Source: Acidobacteriaceae bacterium (GTDB lineage Bacteria; Acidobacteriota; Terriglobia; Terriglobales; Acidobacteriaceae). Taken from it: a DNA stretch of 17,108 nucleotides. The position numbers and the translations under genes are program-made. Numbering within the stretch: position 1 is the stretch's first letter; every line of letters starts with the position of its first letter. The stretch lies in NCBI GenBank assembly GCA_003166055.1, contig PMWR01000125.1, forward strand, positions 1 to 17,108, given 5' to 3'. Below the pieces are notes generated by a model that did no database searches, was not told where the DNA came from, and saw only the letters and a list, made by a program, of their open reading frames with translations. Of the stretch, positions 7,448 through 15,697 are shown in pieces.

Positions 7448-8208
7448 CAAACGCTAAACTCGCTCTGATTCTGGCAGCCGGCAACGGGAGCCGTTTGGCC
7501 TCTTGCTCTGGAGAACTTCCCAAGCCCCTTGTGGCGCTCCATGGCAAGCCGCTCCTGGAACATGTCATTTCAGGAGCACGCGAGGCTGGCATCGAGAGGT
7601 TTGTCATCGTGCTTGGGTATCGCAGCGATGCGATTCGAGAGTGGTACGAGAATCGGCATTTCCGGGGCGTCGATGTTGCCTGGGTTGAGAATCCCGATTA
7701 TCGCAAGAAGAACAATGGAGTCTCCGCTCTATGCGCAATGGATCTGATCCACGAACCTTTCCTTTTGATGATGGCAGACCACATCTTTGAACCAGCAACA
7801 GCTGCGGCTTTGCTACGGCAACCACTGGGCATGAATGAGGTCATTCTCGGCGTCGATCGGAAAGTCGAGAGCGTCTTTGACCTGGACGACGCAACCAAAG
7901 TCAGGCTTGAAGGAGACCGCATCGTCGACATCGGCAAGAATCTCAATCGCTACAACGCTCTCGATACAGGAATGTTCCTCTGTCAGCCGGTGCTCTTCCA
8001 GTGGCTGGAGAGCGCCATGATCGATGGCAATTGTTCCCTCTCGGATGGCCTGCGGATGATGGCACAGAACCGAACCTTCAAAGGCTTCGACATCGGAGAT
8101 GGGCATTGGCAGGACGTGGATACGCCGGCTGCTTTGGATAATGCGTGTAATTCGCTTTCTGTGCGGCCCTGGGCAATGCCGCAAATAGCGAGGCCGGCTT
8201 ATGCCTAG
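7444..8208 (+). CDS. Inositol-1-phosphate cytidylyltransferase-like nucleotidyltransferase
   Basis: A 254-residue cytosolic nucleotidyltransferase of the Rossmann-like GT-A type. It has the signature LILAAGNGSRL (8-18), Lys27 in LPKPLV, the base-contact NNG (90-92), metal-binding ADH (111-113, where sugar nucleotidyltransferases have GD), DTGMF (174-178) and WQDVD (222-226). The MADH block and the short length fit the cytidylyltransferase (IPCT) domain of IPCT-DIPPS enzymes, which makes CDP-inositol from CTP and myo-inositol-1-phosphate. The presence of a DIPPS-like CDP-alcohol phosphotransferase two genes later supports this. ATG 7444 overlaps the previous stop, and GGAGG (7433-7437) sits 6 bases before it. 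Other substrates such as glycerol- or sugar-phosphate cannot be excluded. Confidence 0.8.
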   Translation: MTNAKLALILAAGNGSRLASCSGELPKPLVALHGKPLLEHVISGAREAGIERFVIVLGYRSDAIREWYENRHFRGVDVAWVENPDYRKKNNGVSALCAMDLIHEPFLLMMADHIFEPATAAALLRQPLGMNEVILGVDRKVESVFDLDDATKVRLEGDRIVDIGKNLNRYNALDTGMFLCQPVLFQWLESAMIDGNCSLSDGLRMMAQNRTFKGFDIGDGHWQDVDTPAALDNACNSLSVRPWAMPQIARPAYA

Positions 8209-9244
8209 TTCCAAGCGAAAATCGAAGCCCGCACTGCAGATTCTCGCAGGGCTTCTAGGTGCCTCCTTGCTTGTTTATCTCGTTGAACGGGCAGGCCCCG
8301 GCATACTCCTCCAAAATGCAAAGAACCTCGCCTGGGGAATGGTTCTGGTCATCGCACTTGCAGGCTTTGCCCACATCGTCAAAACGTGGGCATGGCGGCT
8401 CGCTTTGCTCGGCGACGTGAAGAGAATCTCCTTCTGGAGGACTCTGGGCCTGCGTCTTGTATCCGAAGCTATTGGGCAGCTCGGTTTCGTTGGGCTGGTA
8501 TTCGGCGAATCGGCGCGAGTCGCTCTTCTAGGCTCAGGAGTGCCAGTGGCGAGCGCGATATCGTCCGTGGCAATGGACCGCGGCCTCTTCATCGTAACGG
8601 GCGCAATCGTGACAGTAACCGGAATTTGTGCCGCGGCTTTAGTGGCCGCCTTCTCGAGTGCGTTGCGTCTTTATGCAGGCCTATTCGTGTTTGCAGTTGT
8701 GTTTCTGTTGGGACTGGCCGTACTCGCACTCCACAAAGGGTGGCCGCTGTTCTCCATGCCCGCGCGTGCGGTTGGCCGCATTCCGTGGTTTCGCGGCTGG
8801 ATCAACGCCAAAAAGCCCGTCATTGAATCTTCAGAGCGCCAGTTCCTTCAGTTTCATCGCCAAGCGCCGGGCGCCTTTTGGGGCAGCTTGAGCCTCAACC
8901 TGGCAAGCCACCTCCTCGCCATTTTGGAAGTTTATCTGATCCTTCATTTTCTGGGTGCGCACGCCAGCTTCGTTGACGCACTCATTCTCGAATCTCTAAC
9001 CAAGCTAATCAACGTAATTGGTGCCGTTAACCCGGGGAACCTGGGCACCTACGAGGGCGGAAACATGGTAATTGGGAAACTTGCCGGCCTCAGCAGTGCC
9101 CAGGGTTTGACGCTCGGGCTTTGCCGCCGGGCAAGAGCCGTCTTCTGGGCCATTGTCGGAGTCATTTGCCTGGCGTGGTTTTCCCGATCGAACGAGCAGG
9201 CCGAATCGAACAACAGCGCCGAGATTATCACAGGAGCGAACTAA
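8201..9244 (+). CDS. UPF0104/LPG-synthase-TM-type membrane protein, putative flippase
   Basis: A 347-residue inner-membrane protein of the lysylphosphatidylglycerol-synthase transmembrane family (also AglD/YbhN-like), with about eight hydrophobic segments (near 11-27, 43-60, 86-105, 128-150, 158-177, 226-250, 258-276 and 312-327). The family hallmark appears as NPGNLGTYEGGN (277-288). Members move or present lipid or headgroup substrates across the membrane; no catalytic aminoacyl-transferase domain is fused here. Its start overlaps the cytidylyltransferase stop by 8 bases, and its own stop shares one base with the next start. Its place between the nucleotidyltransferase and the phosphotransferase suggests it handles their product; that function is inference. 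Confidence 0.85.
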   Translation: MPSSKRKSKPALQILAGLLGASLLVYLVERAGPGILLQNAKNLAWGMVLVIALAGFAHIVKTWAWRLALLGDVKRISFWRTLGLRLVSEAIGQLGFVGLVFGESARVALLGSGVPVASAISSVAMDRGLFIVTGAIVTVTGICAAALVAAFSSALRLYAGLFVFAVVFLLGLAVLALHKGWPLFSMPARAVGRIPWFRGWINAKKPVIESSERQFLQFHRQAPGAFWGSLSLNLASHLLAILEVYLILHFLGAHASFVDALILESLTKLINVIGAVNPGNLGTYEGGNMVIGKLAGLSSAQGLTLGLCRRARAVFWAIVGVICLAWFSRSNEQAESNNSAEIITGAN

Positions 9245-10644
9245 TGCGAGTGAATGAACCACCCAAGAACCACAACCAGTTGCGCTCCAATGCGCAAGTC
9301 GCGATCGTCCTTGCCAACGAACTTCCTTGGTCACCCTGGTTCGAGCCCTTAACCGCTCGAGTGGGAGCACTGCCCGTATTGCTGCGCGCCATTCTGGGAG
9401 TGCAAGCCACGAACCCGGAACGCACCATTGTTGTTTTCAACCGGGTCACGGGACCGCAGATCAGAGAAGATTTGCTCAAGACGCGGCGTCTCCCGACCGG
9501 TATTGAATGGATGGAAGTTGCCGCGGGCACGCCCCTGTCATCCATTGTTCGCCGTGTAGCTGCGAACTCCGGCAGCGCCCGTATCCTCCTGGTGGCCGGC
9601 AATTGCACTTACCAGCCCGCTTTGCATCGAATGGTGAGTGAATGGAATTGCCATAGAGGCGTGTTGGAACTCAGCACGAATAGCCAACCAACCGGACTTT
9701 TTACCTTCTCGCATAAAGCGGCTCTCGAACTTTGCGCCGATGCGCTGTGCAACGTGGTGACCGTGAAGGATCTGCACCGCTGGATCGCTCGGGAAGCCAC
9801 CTTGAACGGTCCATCGTTCGTCGATTTCAGGCTGGTGGCAGAAGACTCGTGGCATAAGATTTCCATGCCGCAGGATTTGATCGTCGCCGAACAAAAACTC
9901 AACCGCTGGCTCGTCAAGCCCACCGATGGCGTCTTTGCGCGGATGAATCGCAGGATTTCCATCCCCATCAGCCGCCAGCTCATCAAGTTCCCTATCACAC
10001 CCAATATGGTGAGCGGGTTTACGCTGGGTGTCAGCTTAATGGCGGGCGTTTCGTACGCATTGGGCGGATATTGGAATACGCTACTGGGAGCGGTCCTTTC
10101 GGTGTGCGCCAGCATCCTCGACGGTTGCGACGGAGAGGTCGCCCGCTTGAAACTGCAGGCCACCGATTTTGGATGCTGGCTCGAGACTGCGTGCGACTAC
10201 CTCTATTACTTGTTCATCTTTGCAGGAATGACAATCGGCCTGGCGCGGGCATCGGGAAGTAGCGCCTACTGGGCCTGGGGGGCGCTGCTTCTGTTTGGCG
10301 CCGCTACCACCATCCTGCTTGCGTGGTTTGAGCGAAGCAGGCTTTCCGCCAAGCATCCTGAGCAGTTCCTGGCGGTTTGGCAGAAGAAAGCAGAGAGCCG
10401 TTTATCCAATCCACTTTTGTATTTGGGGCGAAAGTGTGAGTTCATCATCCGGCGCTGCTTCCTCCCCTATGCTCTGTTCACCTTTGCGCTGTTGAATCTG
10501 AATTGGCTGGCGTTTTACATGACCGCAGTCGGCGCCAATATTGCGTGGATCATCTCCTTGTATTCGCGATTGACGTTTTCGTCAAAATCGCGCGCGGCAG
10601 CGAGAGCACCTGGCGCGCCGCAAATGAAGCCGATGAACATCTGA
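9244..10644 (+). CDS. CDP-alcohol phosphotransferase with degenerate nucleotidyltransferase N-terminus (DIPPS-like)
   Basis: A 466-residue fusion. Residues about 17-210 look like a decayed nucleotidyltransferase: the position of LAAGxGSR reads VLANELPWSPW, without the glycine loop, so it should not bind nucleotide. Residues about 218-255 (KLNRWLVKPTDGVFARMNRR, ISIPISR) match the linker of IPCT-DIPPS proteins. The C-terminal membrane domain carries the CDP-alcohol phosphotransferase signature D293-x2-D296-G-x2-A-R301-x8-G310-x3-E314-x3-D318; the third acidic residue is Glu instead of the near-universal Asp. It would transfer inositol phosphate (or another CDP-activated alcohol) to a second alcohol with release of CMP. 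ATG 9244 shares a base with the preceding TAA; AGGAG is 7 bases upstream. The open frame extends back to 9121 but overlaps the flippase gene. Confidence 0.85.
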   Translation: MRVNEPPKNHNQLRSNAQVAIVLANELPWSPWFEPLTARVGALPVLLRAILGVQATNPERTIVVFNRVTGPQIREDLLKTRRLPTGIEWMEVAAGTPLSSIVRRVAANSGSARILLVAGNCTYQPALHRMVSEWNCHRGVLELSTNSQPTGLFTFSHKAALELCADALCNVVTVKDLHRWIAREATLNGPSFVDFRLVAEDSWHKISMPQDLIVAEQKLNRWLVKPTDGVFARMNRRISIPISRQLIKFPITPNMVSGFTLGVSLMAGVSYALGGYWNTLLGAVLSVCASILDGCDGEVARLKLQATDFGCWLETACDYLYYLFIFAGMTIGLARASGSSAYWAWGALLLFGAATTILLAWFERSRLSAKHPEQFLAVWQKKAESRLSNPLLYLGRKCEFIIRRCFLPYALFTFALLNLNWLAFYMTAVGANIAWIISLYSRLTFSSKSRAAARAPGAPQMKPMNI

Positions 10645-10909
10645 ACTGAATCCTGCAACTGGTGACAGATTTTCCGTGAAACAGAACGCAAGCCGCCAGC
10701 GCCTTCGCCTTCGAATGCGGCCCGCATGTGAAAGCGGTCGTCCCCAGTTTCGACAATCGGCACAAGAGGCACTGAGCACTTTGCCAAATTAACAACTTGT
10801 ACGGAGGAAGGTCTCGCACTCCGAGTGCTTTCCGAAGAAGCGATGGTGAACCCCTTATGTTGCTCGATGAGGACGAAAAGGTCCTGGAAGTTTACAGGAA
10901 GGATGACCG
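10645..10909. other. Intergenic region before the HtrA gene
   Basis: No sigma-54 motif and no clear terminator is visible, so the protease may be read through from the upstream operon or from a promoter I cannot identify. An 18-codon frame (ATG 10857, encoding a charged peptide MLLDEDEKVLEVYRKDDR) ends at 10911-10913, overlapping the HtrA start as ATGA. It could be a leader peptide, the tail of a lost gene or chance. Confidence 0.3.
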
Positions 10910-12382
10910 ATGACCCGAAGTTCGATCACGCGATTGATGATCGCTAGCTGTCTCGCCGCTTTGCCAGCGAGGGTTGTTTGCCAACAGCCCACTCTCGGGC
11001 CGCCGGCGGAGGTTCGCCCGCATTCCCAGGTGAAATCACGGGCGCCGTCGGAAATCCTGACTCAATTTAGTGATTCATTACAACAGCTGGCCAGCAAGGT
11101 TTCTCCGGCCGTTGTTCAGATCGAGGTAACCGGATTCGGGACCGCCGAGGGGCACGATCGTGAAGGTTCAAATACGGCAGTCATGGTTAGCCAGCGCGCT
11201 ATTGGCGCAGGTGTAATTGTGGACCCTGACGGTTACGTCATGACCAATGCGCACGTGGTGGCCGGGGCACAGCAAATACGTCTAATCTTGCCCGCGGTCC
11301 CAGCAACTTTCTTTGACATTTCCAGTATCGGCAAGTCCCAGGTGCTGAACGCGAAGTTGATCGGAACCCAGAAAGACTGCGACCTGGCGTTGCTGAAGGT
11401 TGAAGCCACGAATCTCCCCACGCTTCCTTTCAATCTCGATCACTCTCCACAACTTGGAGAACTCGTGTTCGCAGTTGGAAGTCCTGAGGGTTTGCAGAGC
11501 TCTGTGACCATGGGAGTGGTTAGTTCGGCGTTTCGACAGCCTGACCCCAACAACCCAATGGTTTACCTGCAAACCGACGCGCCCATTAACCCTGGCAACA
11601 GTGGGGGGCCGCTGGTGGACGTTACAGGCGCAATCGTCGGCTTGAACACGTTCATCCTGAGCAGCAGCGGAGGCAGCCAGGGGTTGGGTTTTGCCATTCC
11701 CGCGCCGATCGTGAATTTCGTTTACCAGAACCTCAGGAAGTACGGCCACGTGCGCCATATCGAAATTGGCGCATTCGCACAAACCATCACACCCACAATG
11801 GCCGACGGCTTGGGGCTCGCGCAGAACTGGGGCGTTGTGCTTGCCGACGTCGAACCTGATGGAGCGGCGTATGCAGCCGGTTTAAGGCCCGGGGACGTTG
11901 TCTTGAATATGGACGGGCACCGTATGTTGGGCCTTCCCGGATTCGCCGTCACTCTCTATCAGCACCCAATCGATCAGGAAGTGAAAATCGATGTGCTGCG
12001 GGGTACGCAGAGACTGTCATTCAACGTCGCTCCCATTCTGGCGCGCGACCGCATGGATGAACTGGCCGGTGTCGCCAATCCAATCATCAGCCGCATCGGA
12101 TCGCTCGGCATTCTGGGGGTAGATCTTGATAGCAAAGTTCGATCGCTGTTGTCGGATGCGCGCCTTGACACAGGTGTCGTCGTAGTTGGACTGGACCGGG
12201 AATCAAATCTCGTAGACACCGGCTTGGAGACGGGGGACATCATCCACGCGCTGAATCGCATGCCCATTGCATCCGTCGAACAATTGAGGTCTGCGGCAGC
12301 TCAACTCAAACCGGAAGACTCAGTGGTCCTGCACATCGAGCGCGAGGGACAACTCAAGTATCTAGCCTTCGAAATGGAGTAG
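10910..12382 (+). CDS. HtrA/DegP-type serine protease with two PDZ domains
   Basis: A 490-residue periplasmic quality-control protease. The N-terminal signal is about residues 1-25. The trypsin-like domain has the full triad His115 (TNAHVV), Asp158 (KDCDLALLKV) and Ser231 (NPGNSGGPL). PDZ1 lies about 285-375 (GVVLADVEPDGAAYAAGLRPGD) and PDZ2 about 400-485 (GVVVVGLDRESNLVDTGLETGD). Length and layout equal classic two-PDZ HtrA proteins. An insertion of small residues (about 75-95) before the first catalytic strand resembles the LA loop region. AGGAAGG (10896-10902) precedes the ATG by 7 bases. It follows the envelope-lipid operon on the same strand, consistent with protection of the same compartment. 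Assignment to DegP, DegQ or DegS cannot be made from sequence alone, but the two PDZ domains exclude a DegS form. Confidence 0.95.
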   Translation: MTRSSITRLMIASCLAALPARVVCQQPTLGPPAEVRPHSQVKSRAPSEILTQFSDSLQQLASKVSPAVVQIEVTGFGTAEGHDREGSNTAVMVSQRAIGAGVIVDPDGYVMTNAHVVAGAQQIRLILPAVPATFFDISSIGKSQVLNAKLIGTQKDCDLALLKVEATNLPTLPFNLDHSPQLGELVFAVGSPEGLQSSVTMGVVSSAFRQPDPNNPMVYLQTDAPINPGNSGGPLVDVTGAIVGLNTFILSSSGGSQGLGFAIPAPIVNFVYQNLRKYGHVRHIEIGAFAQTITPTMADGLGLAQNWGVVLADVEPDGAAYAAGLRPGDVVLNMDGHRMLGLPGFAVTLYQHPIDQEVKIDVLRGTQRLSFNVAPILARDRMDELAGVANPIISRIGSLGILGVDLDSKVRSLLSDARLDTGVVVVGLDRESNLVDTGLETGDIIHALNRMPIASVEQLRSAAAQLKPEDSVVLHIEREGQLKYLAFEME

Positions 12383-12412
12383 TGCGTGGTTGGCAGCAAA
12401 AAGGAGAATTCC

Positions 12413-12895
12413 TTGACTAATACAAGCGCAGTTGGAGAAGCGGGTCCCGCGCAAGCGGTCAGCCCTGAGGGCCGTTTCCTCGCCAACCCGGCGTTTCACT
12501 TTGAGACGCTGCGGAATCCTGAATACATAATGCCCAACTGTGTCGATCTGGGTGAGGTTCTGAATGCGGTGAAGGTCATCGACGAAGGCGATTCACAGAG
12601 CTGGTACGCCGCGTGGAAGGCTACGGCCGATCTCGCGCTCGCACTGGCCGAGCGCACACAGGATTCCCTCAGCAAAGGCCGGCCCTGAATGCGCGTTTCC
12701 AAATACCAGCCCACGGCTCAGTTTCTGATCCCGCTCGACGGGCAGGCTGCCCTGGGCATTGACAGTGGTGTCGTCATAACGCTCTATCTCGCAGCCGTTT
12801 TCGATTGGCTCCCGGAGAAATTCTCCGCAATCCAGCGAGTGAACCAAACATCGAACCTTCGTGCTTTAACGGGTCGACGCCAATGGAGCGAATAA
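12413..12895 (+). pseudogene. Remnant of an alpha/beta hydrolase (N-terminal helical domain)
   Basis: A TTG start at 12413 with AAGGAG 6 bases upstream opens a 91-codon frame: FHFETLR, then DLGEVLNAVKVIDEGDSQSW, then YAAWKATADLALALAE. These blocks resemble the helical N-terminus of FrsA/2,6-dihydropseudooxynicotine-hydrolase-type alpha/beta hydrolases. TGA at 12686-12688 stops it, but the same frame continues from ATG 12689 with MRVSKYQPTAQFLIP and AAVFDWLPEKF, which look like the next family blocks (LRASNYYRTAEFFLP-type and AAxxFDxPxE-type). It ends at 12895 with no hydrolase core, Ser nucleophile or His. It is therefore best read as a truncated gene with one in-frame stop. Alternatively the two halves are separate small coupled genes. 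The homology is from memory of family patterns, not from a search. Confidence 0.55.
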
Positions 12896-13722
12896 AGGAA
12901 CTCGAAACAGGATCATTCACAACCACGCCAGACCAGATCAAGCTTTCGGATGCGGTCAGGATTGTCAACTGGAACATCAATCGCGGCCAACAGTTGAATG
13001 AGGTAATTGAGTTTCTTGCCGGAACGGGGGCAGACCTGGTCCTTTTGCAGGAAGCAGATTGGAATGCCCCACGAACACATTGTCGCAATGTCGCGCGGGA
13101 GATCGCGCAGGCCCTCCAAATGAACTATGTATTCGGATGGGAATTTGAAGAGCTTGCCCAACGACACAACGGGATGCCTGCCTATCATGGCCAGGCAACG
13201 CTCTCCCAATTTCCGCTTTTGAACTCGCGCATTCTCAGGTTCAATTGTCAGTCCAGATTCTGGCTTCCGCGATGGTTTATCCCGCGCATGAAGCCATTCC
13301 AGAGGCGATTAGGCGGCAGAATGGCGCTGATTAGCCACATCGTGCTCCCAGGACGGAAGCTTGTTGTTTACAACGTGCACCTCGAAAGCAGGGGAAATGA
13401 GGGCTTGCGATGCAGTCAACTAGCGGAGCTTCTGGACGATGCCTCTCCTCACGCTGCGGATGTTCAGGTTGTTGTTGCCGGCGACTTCAACGCTGATCTT
13501 CGCCAGGAACCTGCCGTTTCAGTCATCGGCAAAGCAGGGTTCATCAATCCATTCGCCGGCATTTCGAATCCTCTCACCACTGTGCCGACTCGTTTCAATG
13601 GCTCCCGCGCGATCGATTGGATCCTGACCAAGGGACCGCTTATTGCTTGTGAGCCAAAGTTACATGATTCGATTCGGGCCTCTGACCACTACCCGCTCAC
13701 GCTCACGCTTCGTCGTGCTTGA
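12883..13722 (+). CDS. Endonuclease/exonuclease/phosphatase-family protein
   Basis: A 279-residue metal-dependent phosphoesterase of the EEP superfamily (DNase I, sphingomyelinase and inositol-5-phosphatase relatives). All core motifs are visible: VNWNINRG (28-35, Asn31), LQEADW (Glu57), YNVHLES (His166), VAGDFNAD (Asp201, Asn203), IDWIL (Asp245) and SDHYPL (Asp268-His269). No signal peptide is seen. ATG 12883 is chosen; an in-frame TTG at 12805 would add 26 residues of hydrolase-remnant sequence. The start overlaps the end of the preceding broken frame by 13 bases, so it may have inherited its translation from the lost gene. The substrate cannot be read from the sequence; a phospholipid or inositol-phosphate substrate would suit the neighbourhood but is speculative. 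Confidence 0.88.
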   Translation: MERIKELETGSFTTTPDQIKLSDAVRIVNWNINRGQQLNEVIEFLAGTGADLVLLQEADWNAPRTHCRNVAREIAQALQMNYVFGWEFEELAQRHNGMPAYHGQATLSQFPLLNSRILRFNCQSRFWLPRWFIPRMKPFQRRLGGRMALISHIVLPGRKLVVYNVHLESRGNEGLRCSQLAELLDDASPHAADVQVVVAGDFNADLRQEPAVSVIGKAGFINPFAGISNPLTTVPTRFNGSRAIDWILTKGPLIACEPKLHDSIRASDHYPLTLTLRRA

Positions 13723-13864
13723 TTGACATCTTGGGGATAGTGCGAAGCCTCGAATCACAATTGTCGTATTTAACCTCGAAGGCCTTTACCCTCCTTCTAT
13801 GGCGTGCTTACTCTTGAACGTTCCTTCTAGTTGGTCCAGCTATCACGCCATTACGAGAGCTGCG

Positions 13865-13882
13865 GCTCGCGGTGAAGCGAGC
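13865..13882. terminator. Hairpin between convergent genes, possible terminator
   Basis: GCTCGC-GGTGAA-GCGAGC is a perfect 6-base-pair stem with a 6-base loop in the 176-base gap between the convergent EEP and GT39 genes. No T-tract follows on either strand, so intrinsic termination is unproven. Confidence 0.3.
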
Positions 13883-13898
13883 GACTTGAACGGCATTG

Positions 13899-15644
13899 TC
13901 AATACCAGTACTTGAGCCTGGTCCAGTCCTCAGCGTAGGTGAGCTTGCGGTGGCGAAGCCAGAGGTAGTGACTACGCTCGTGATCCATGATCCAGGGGGC
14001 GTCAAAAGAGCCCAGATCGACGACCTCGGCGTAGTCGCCGGCGTACTCTTTGGGGTCGTTGCCCAGGGTCAGGACGGACTCGCCAGTGTCGTTATTCCAG
14101 CCCCAGAAGAAGTAGTTCTGATGACCGCTGATTGCGGGCGGCAAACCGTAACTCGGGCCGAGAATGTTGACGGCGCTGGCTTCCCCGTAGTTGCTGCAGA
14201 AGATGGCGGTGCGGGAGCGAACGTCCGGAGGGAGGGCGTTGTATCGATCGGCAAAACCCTGCACCATTTGCGGCCAGCCAATGCGGTCGGAGAGGATCTC
14301 CGGTAAAGGACTGGTGAACTTCTCAAACCTGGTGGAATTGGGGTCGAAGGGGGCGGTGTAGACGACGTACTTTGCCGGAGGCAGTATTGTGAGCACAGTG
14401 GGGCCCGTGCCCAGACATAGCAGGACGATGAGACTGACCGAGTAGGCGGCAAGCGGCCAATCGCGGCGGACGAATTGGGCGAAGGCCGTGGCCCCGGAAG
14501 CGAAGAGGACGGGATAAATGGGTGCGAGGTAGTAATCCTTGCCATGCATGAGCATCATCGTGCCCAGGAAGAATAGATAGGTGAAAGCAACAAAGCGCCT
14601 GCGACGGGCGGCACGGGCGAAGGCGAGCCAAACCAGCCCGCCGATCCAAAGCGGAGCGGAAAAGACAAACAGGACCTTGACTTGTTCCAGGAGGAACGCC
14701 AGGGGAGGGAACTTGATGTTCTTGTCAGAGTGGGCAACTGTGCTGAGGAACTGGTAGGTGGGAAACTGATTAGCCACTTGCCACAAGAGGTTGGGCATGG
14801 CGATTAGCAGGAGGAGGACGACGCCGGTGGCGCATTCCCTGGTGAAGAGGATTCGCCGCTGCGGGCAAAGAAGGAGCCCGACAAGCAGCGCGGCGAGAAA
14901 GAAGACGGTGGAGTGCTTGTTTTCGATTCCGAGGCCCGTCAAGATACCAAAGACGAGCCAAGCTCGGGGAGTGGCCGTGCCATCAGCAATGCGCAGGACA
15001 ACAAACAAAGCACCCATCCAGAAGCAAGGCTCGAAGGAGTTCATCGAGAGATAGTTTGATGTGGCGAGGAACACCGGGGCGGCGAGTACGCCGCACATGG
15101 CCAGCACCTGCGCACTGCGGCGTCCGCCGAGCTGCCATGTGAGCAGGCCGGTGAGAGCGACGGTGACGCTGCCGGCCAGGTAGCTGAAGATGCGAATGCC
15201 GGTGGGTGAGAGGCCGAAAAGGACTTCAGCGAGGCGGGCCTGGAGGGCAACGAGAGGTGGCTGATCGACATAACCCCAGTCAAGATGGCGGCCGCAGACA
15301 AGGAAATACAGTTCGTCTCTGAAGTAGCCATAGCCGAGATGACTGCCCCAGATTGAGCTCAGAAAATGAATGAGAAAGGTGATTGAGGCAAAGAGAGAAG
15401 CAAGCAGGAACGCAGAGCGCAAGGGCATTCGCATGGGGATGGGAGAAAAGGACTCCGACAATCGAGGCCGCTCGCCAGTTTGTGCTTCCGTCAGGAAATC
15501 TTGCCGTGATCGAACTGGTTGAAATTGCGTGGACTTGGAAATAAGTCTTCCATCCGCCGCACGATAGCAGGCTCGAATGTTCTGGATCGCATTGAATAAG
15601 CTGTAGCCACTATCATTCACGGTAATTTCGGCCGTCGAGTTCAT
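13899..15644 (-). CDS. GT39-family membrane glycosyltransferase (PMT/ArnT-like)
   Basis: A 581-residue polytopic inner-membrane transferase that uses a polyprenyl-phosphate sugar donor to glycosylate proteins or lipids on the periplasmic face. Residues about 75-98 are the first membrane helix. The first periplasmic loop has the catalytic acidic pair in GYFRDELYF (105-113) and the family block LDWGYVDQPPL (121-131). About ten further hydrophobic segments run to about 420, followed by a soluble C-terminal domain. A polar N-terminal extension of about 70 residues precedes the first helix; AGGAG 6 bases before the ATG at 15644 supports this long form, whereas the internal ATG at 15434 (residue 71) has no ribosome site. 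It lies 53 bases downstream of the sigma-region-4-like gene on the same strand, probably in one transcript. Donor and acceptor are unknown. Confidence 0.88.
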   Translation of the reverse strand: MNSTAEITVNDSGYSLFNAIQNIRACYRAADGRLISKSTQFQPVRSRQDFLTEAQTGERPRLSESFSPIPMRMPLRSAFLLASLFASITFLIHFLSSIWGSHLGYGYFRDELYFLVCGRHLDWGYVDQPPLVALQARLAEVLFGLSPTGIRIFSYLAGSVTVALTGLLTWQLGGRRSAQVLAMCGVLAAPVFLATSNYLSMNSFEPCFWMGALFVVLRIADGTATPRAWLVFGILTGLGIENKHSTVFFLAALLVGLLLCPQRRILFTRECATGVVLLLLIAMPNLLWQVANQFPTYQFLSTVAHSDKNIKFPPLAFLLEQVKVLFVFSAPLWIGGLVWLAFARAARRRRFVAFTYLFFLGTMMLMHGKDYYLAPIYPVLFASGATAFAQFVRRDWPLAAYSVSLIVLLCLGTGPTVLTILPPAKYVVYTAPFDPNSTRFEKFTSPLPEILSDRIGWPQMVQGFADRYNALPPDVRSRTAIFCSNYGEASAVNILGPSYGLPPAISGHQNYFFWGWNNDTGESVLTLGNDPKEYAGDYAEVVDLGSFDAPWIMDHERSHYLWLRHRKLTYAEDWTRLKYWY

Positions 15645-15697
15645 TCCTCTCTCCTAATCCGCTCCCACACAGGCCTAATCGCCCGCTGGGAAAAGTC

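Noticed and set aside
9121..9243. Upstream extension of the CDP-alcohol phosphotransferase frame
   Set aside because: It overlaps 120 bases of the well-supported flippase gene; the ATG at 9244 has AGGAG and a one-base stop/start overlap.
12805..12882. TTG start giving a longer EEP-family protein
   Set aside because: No ribosome site, and the added 26 residues lie inside the hydrolase remnant; ATG 12883 precedes the first conserved strand adequately. It remains possible.
14069..14545. 158-residue minus-strand frame overlapping the GT39 gene
   Set aside because: Ser/Pro-rich out-of-frame translation of a GC-rich gene; no domain.
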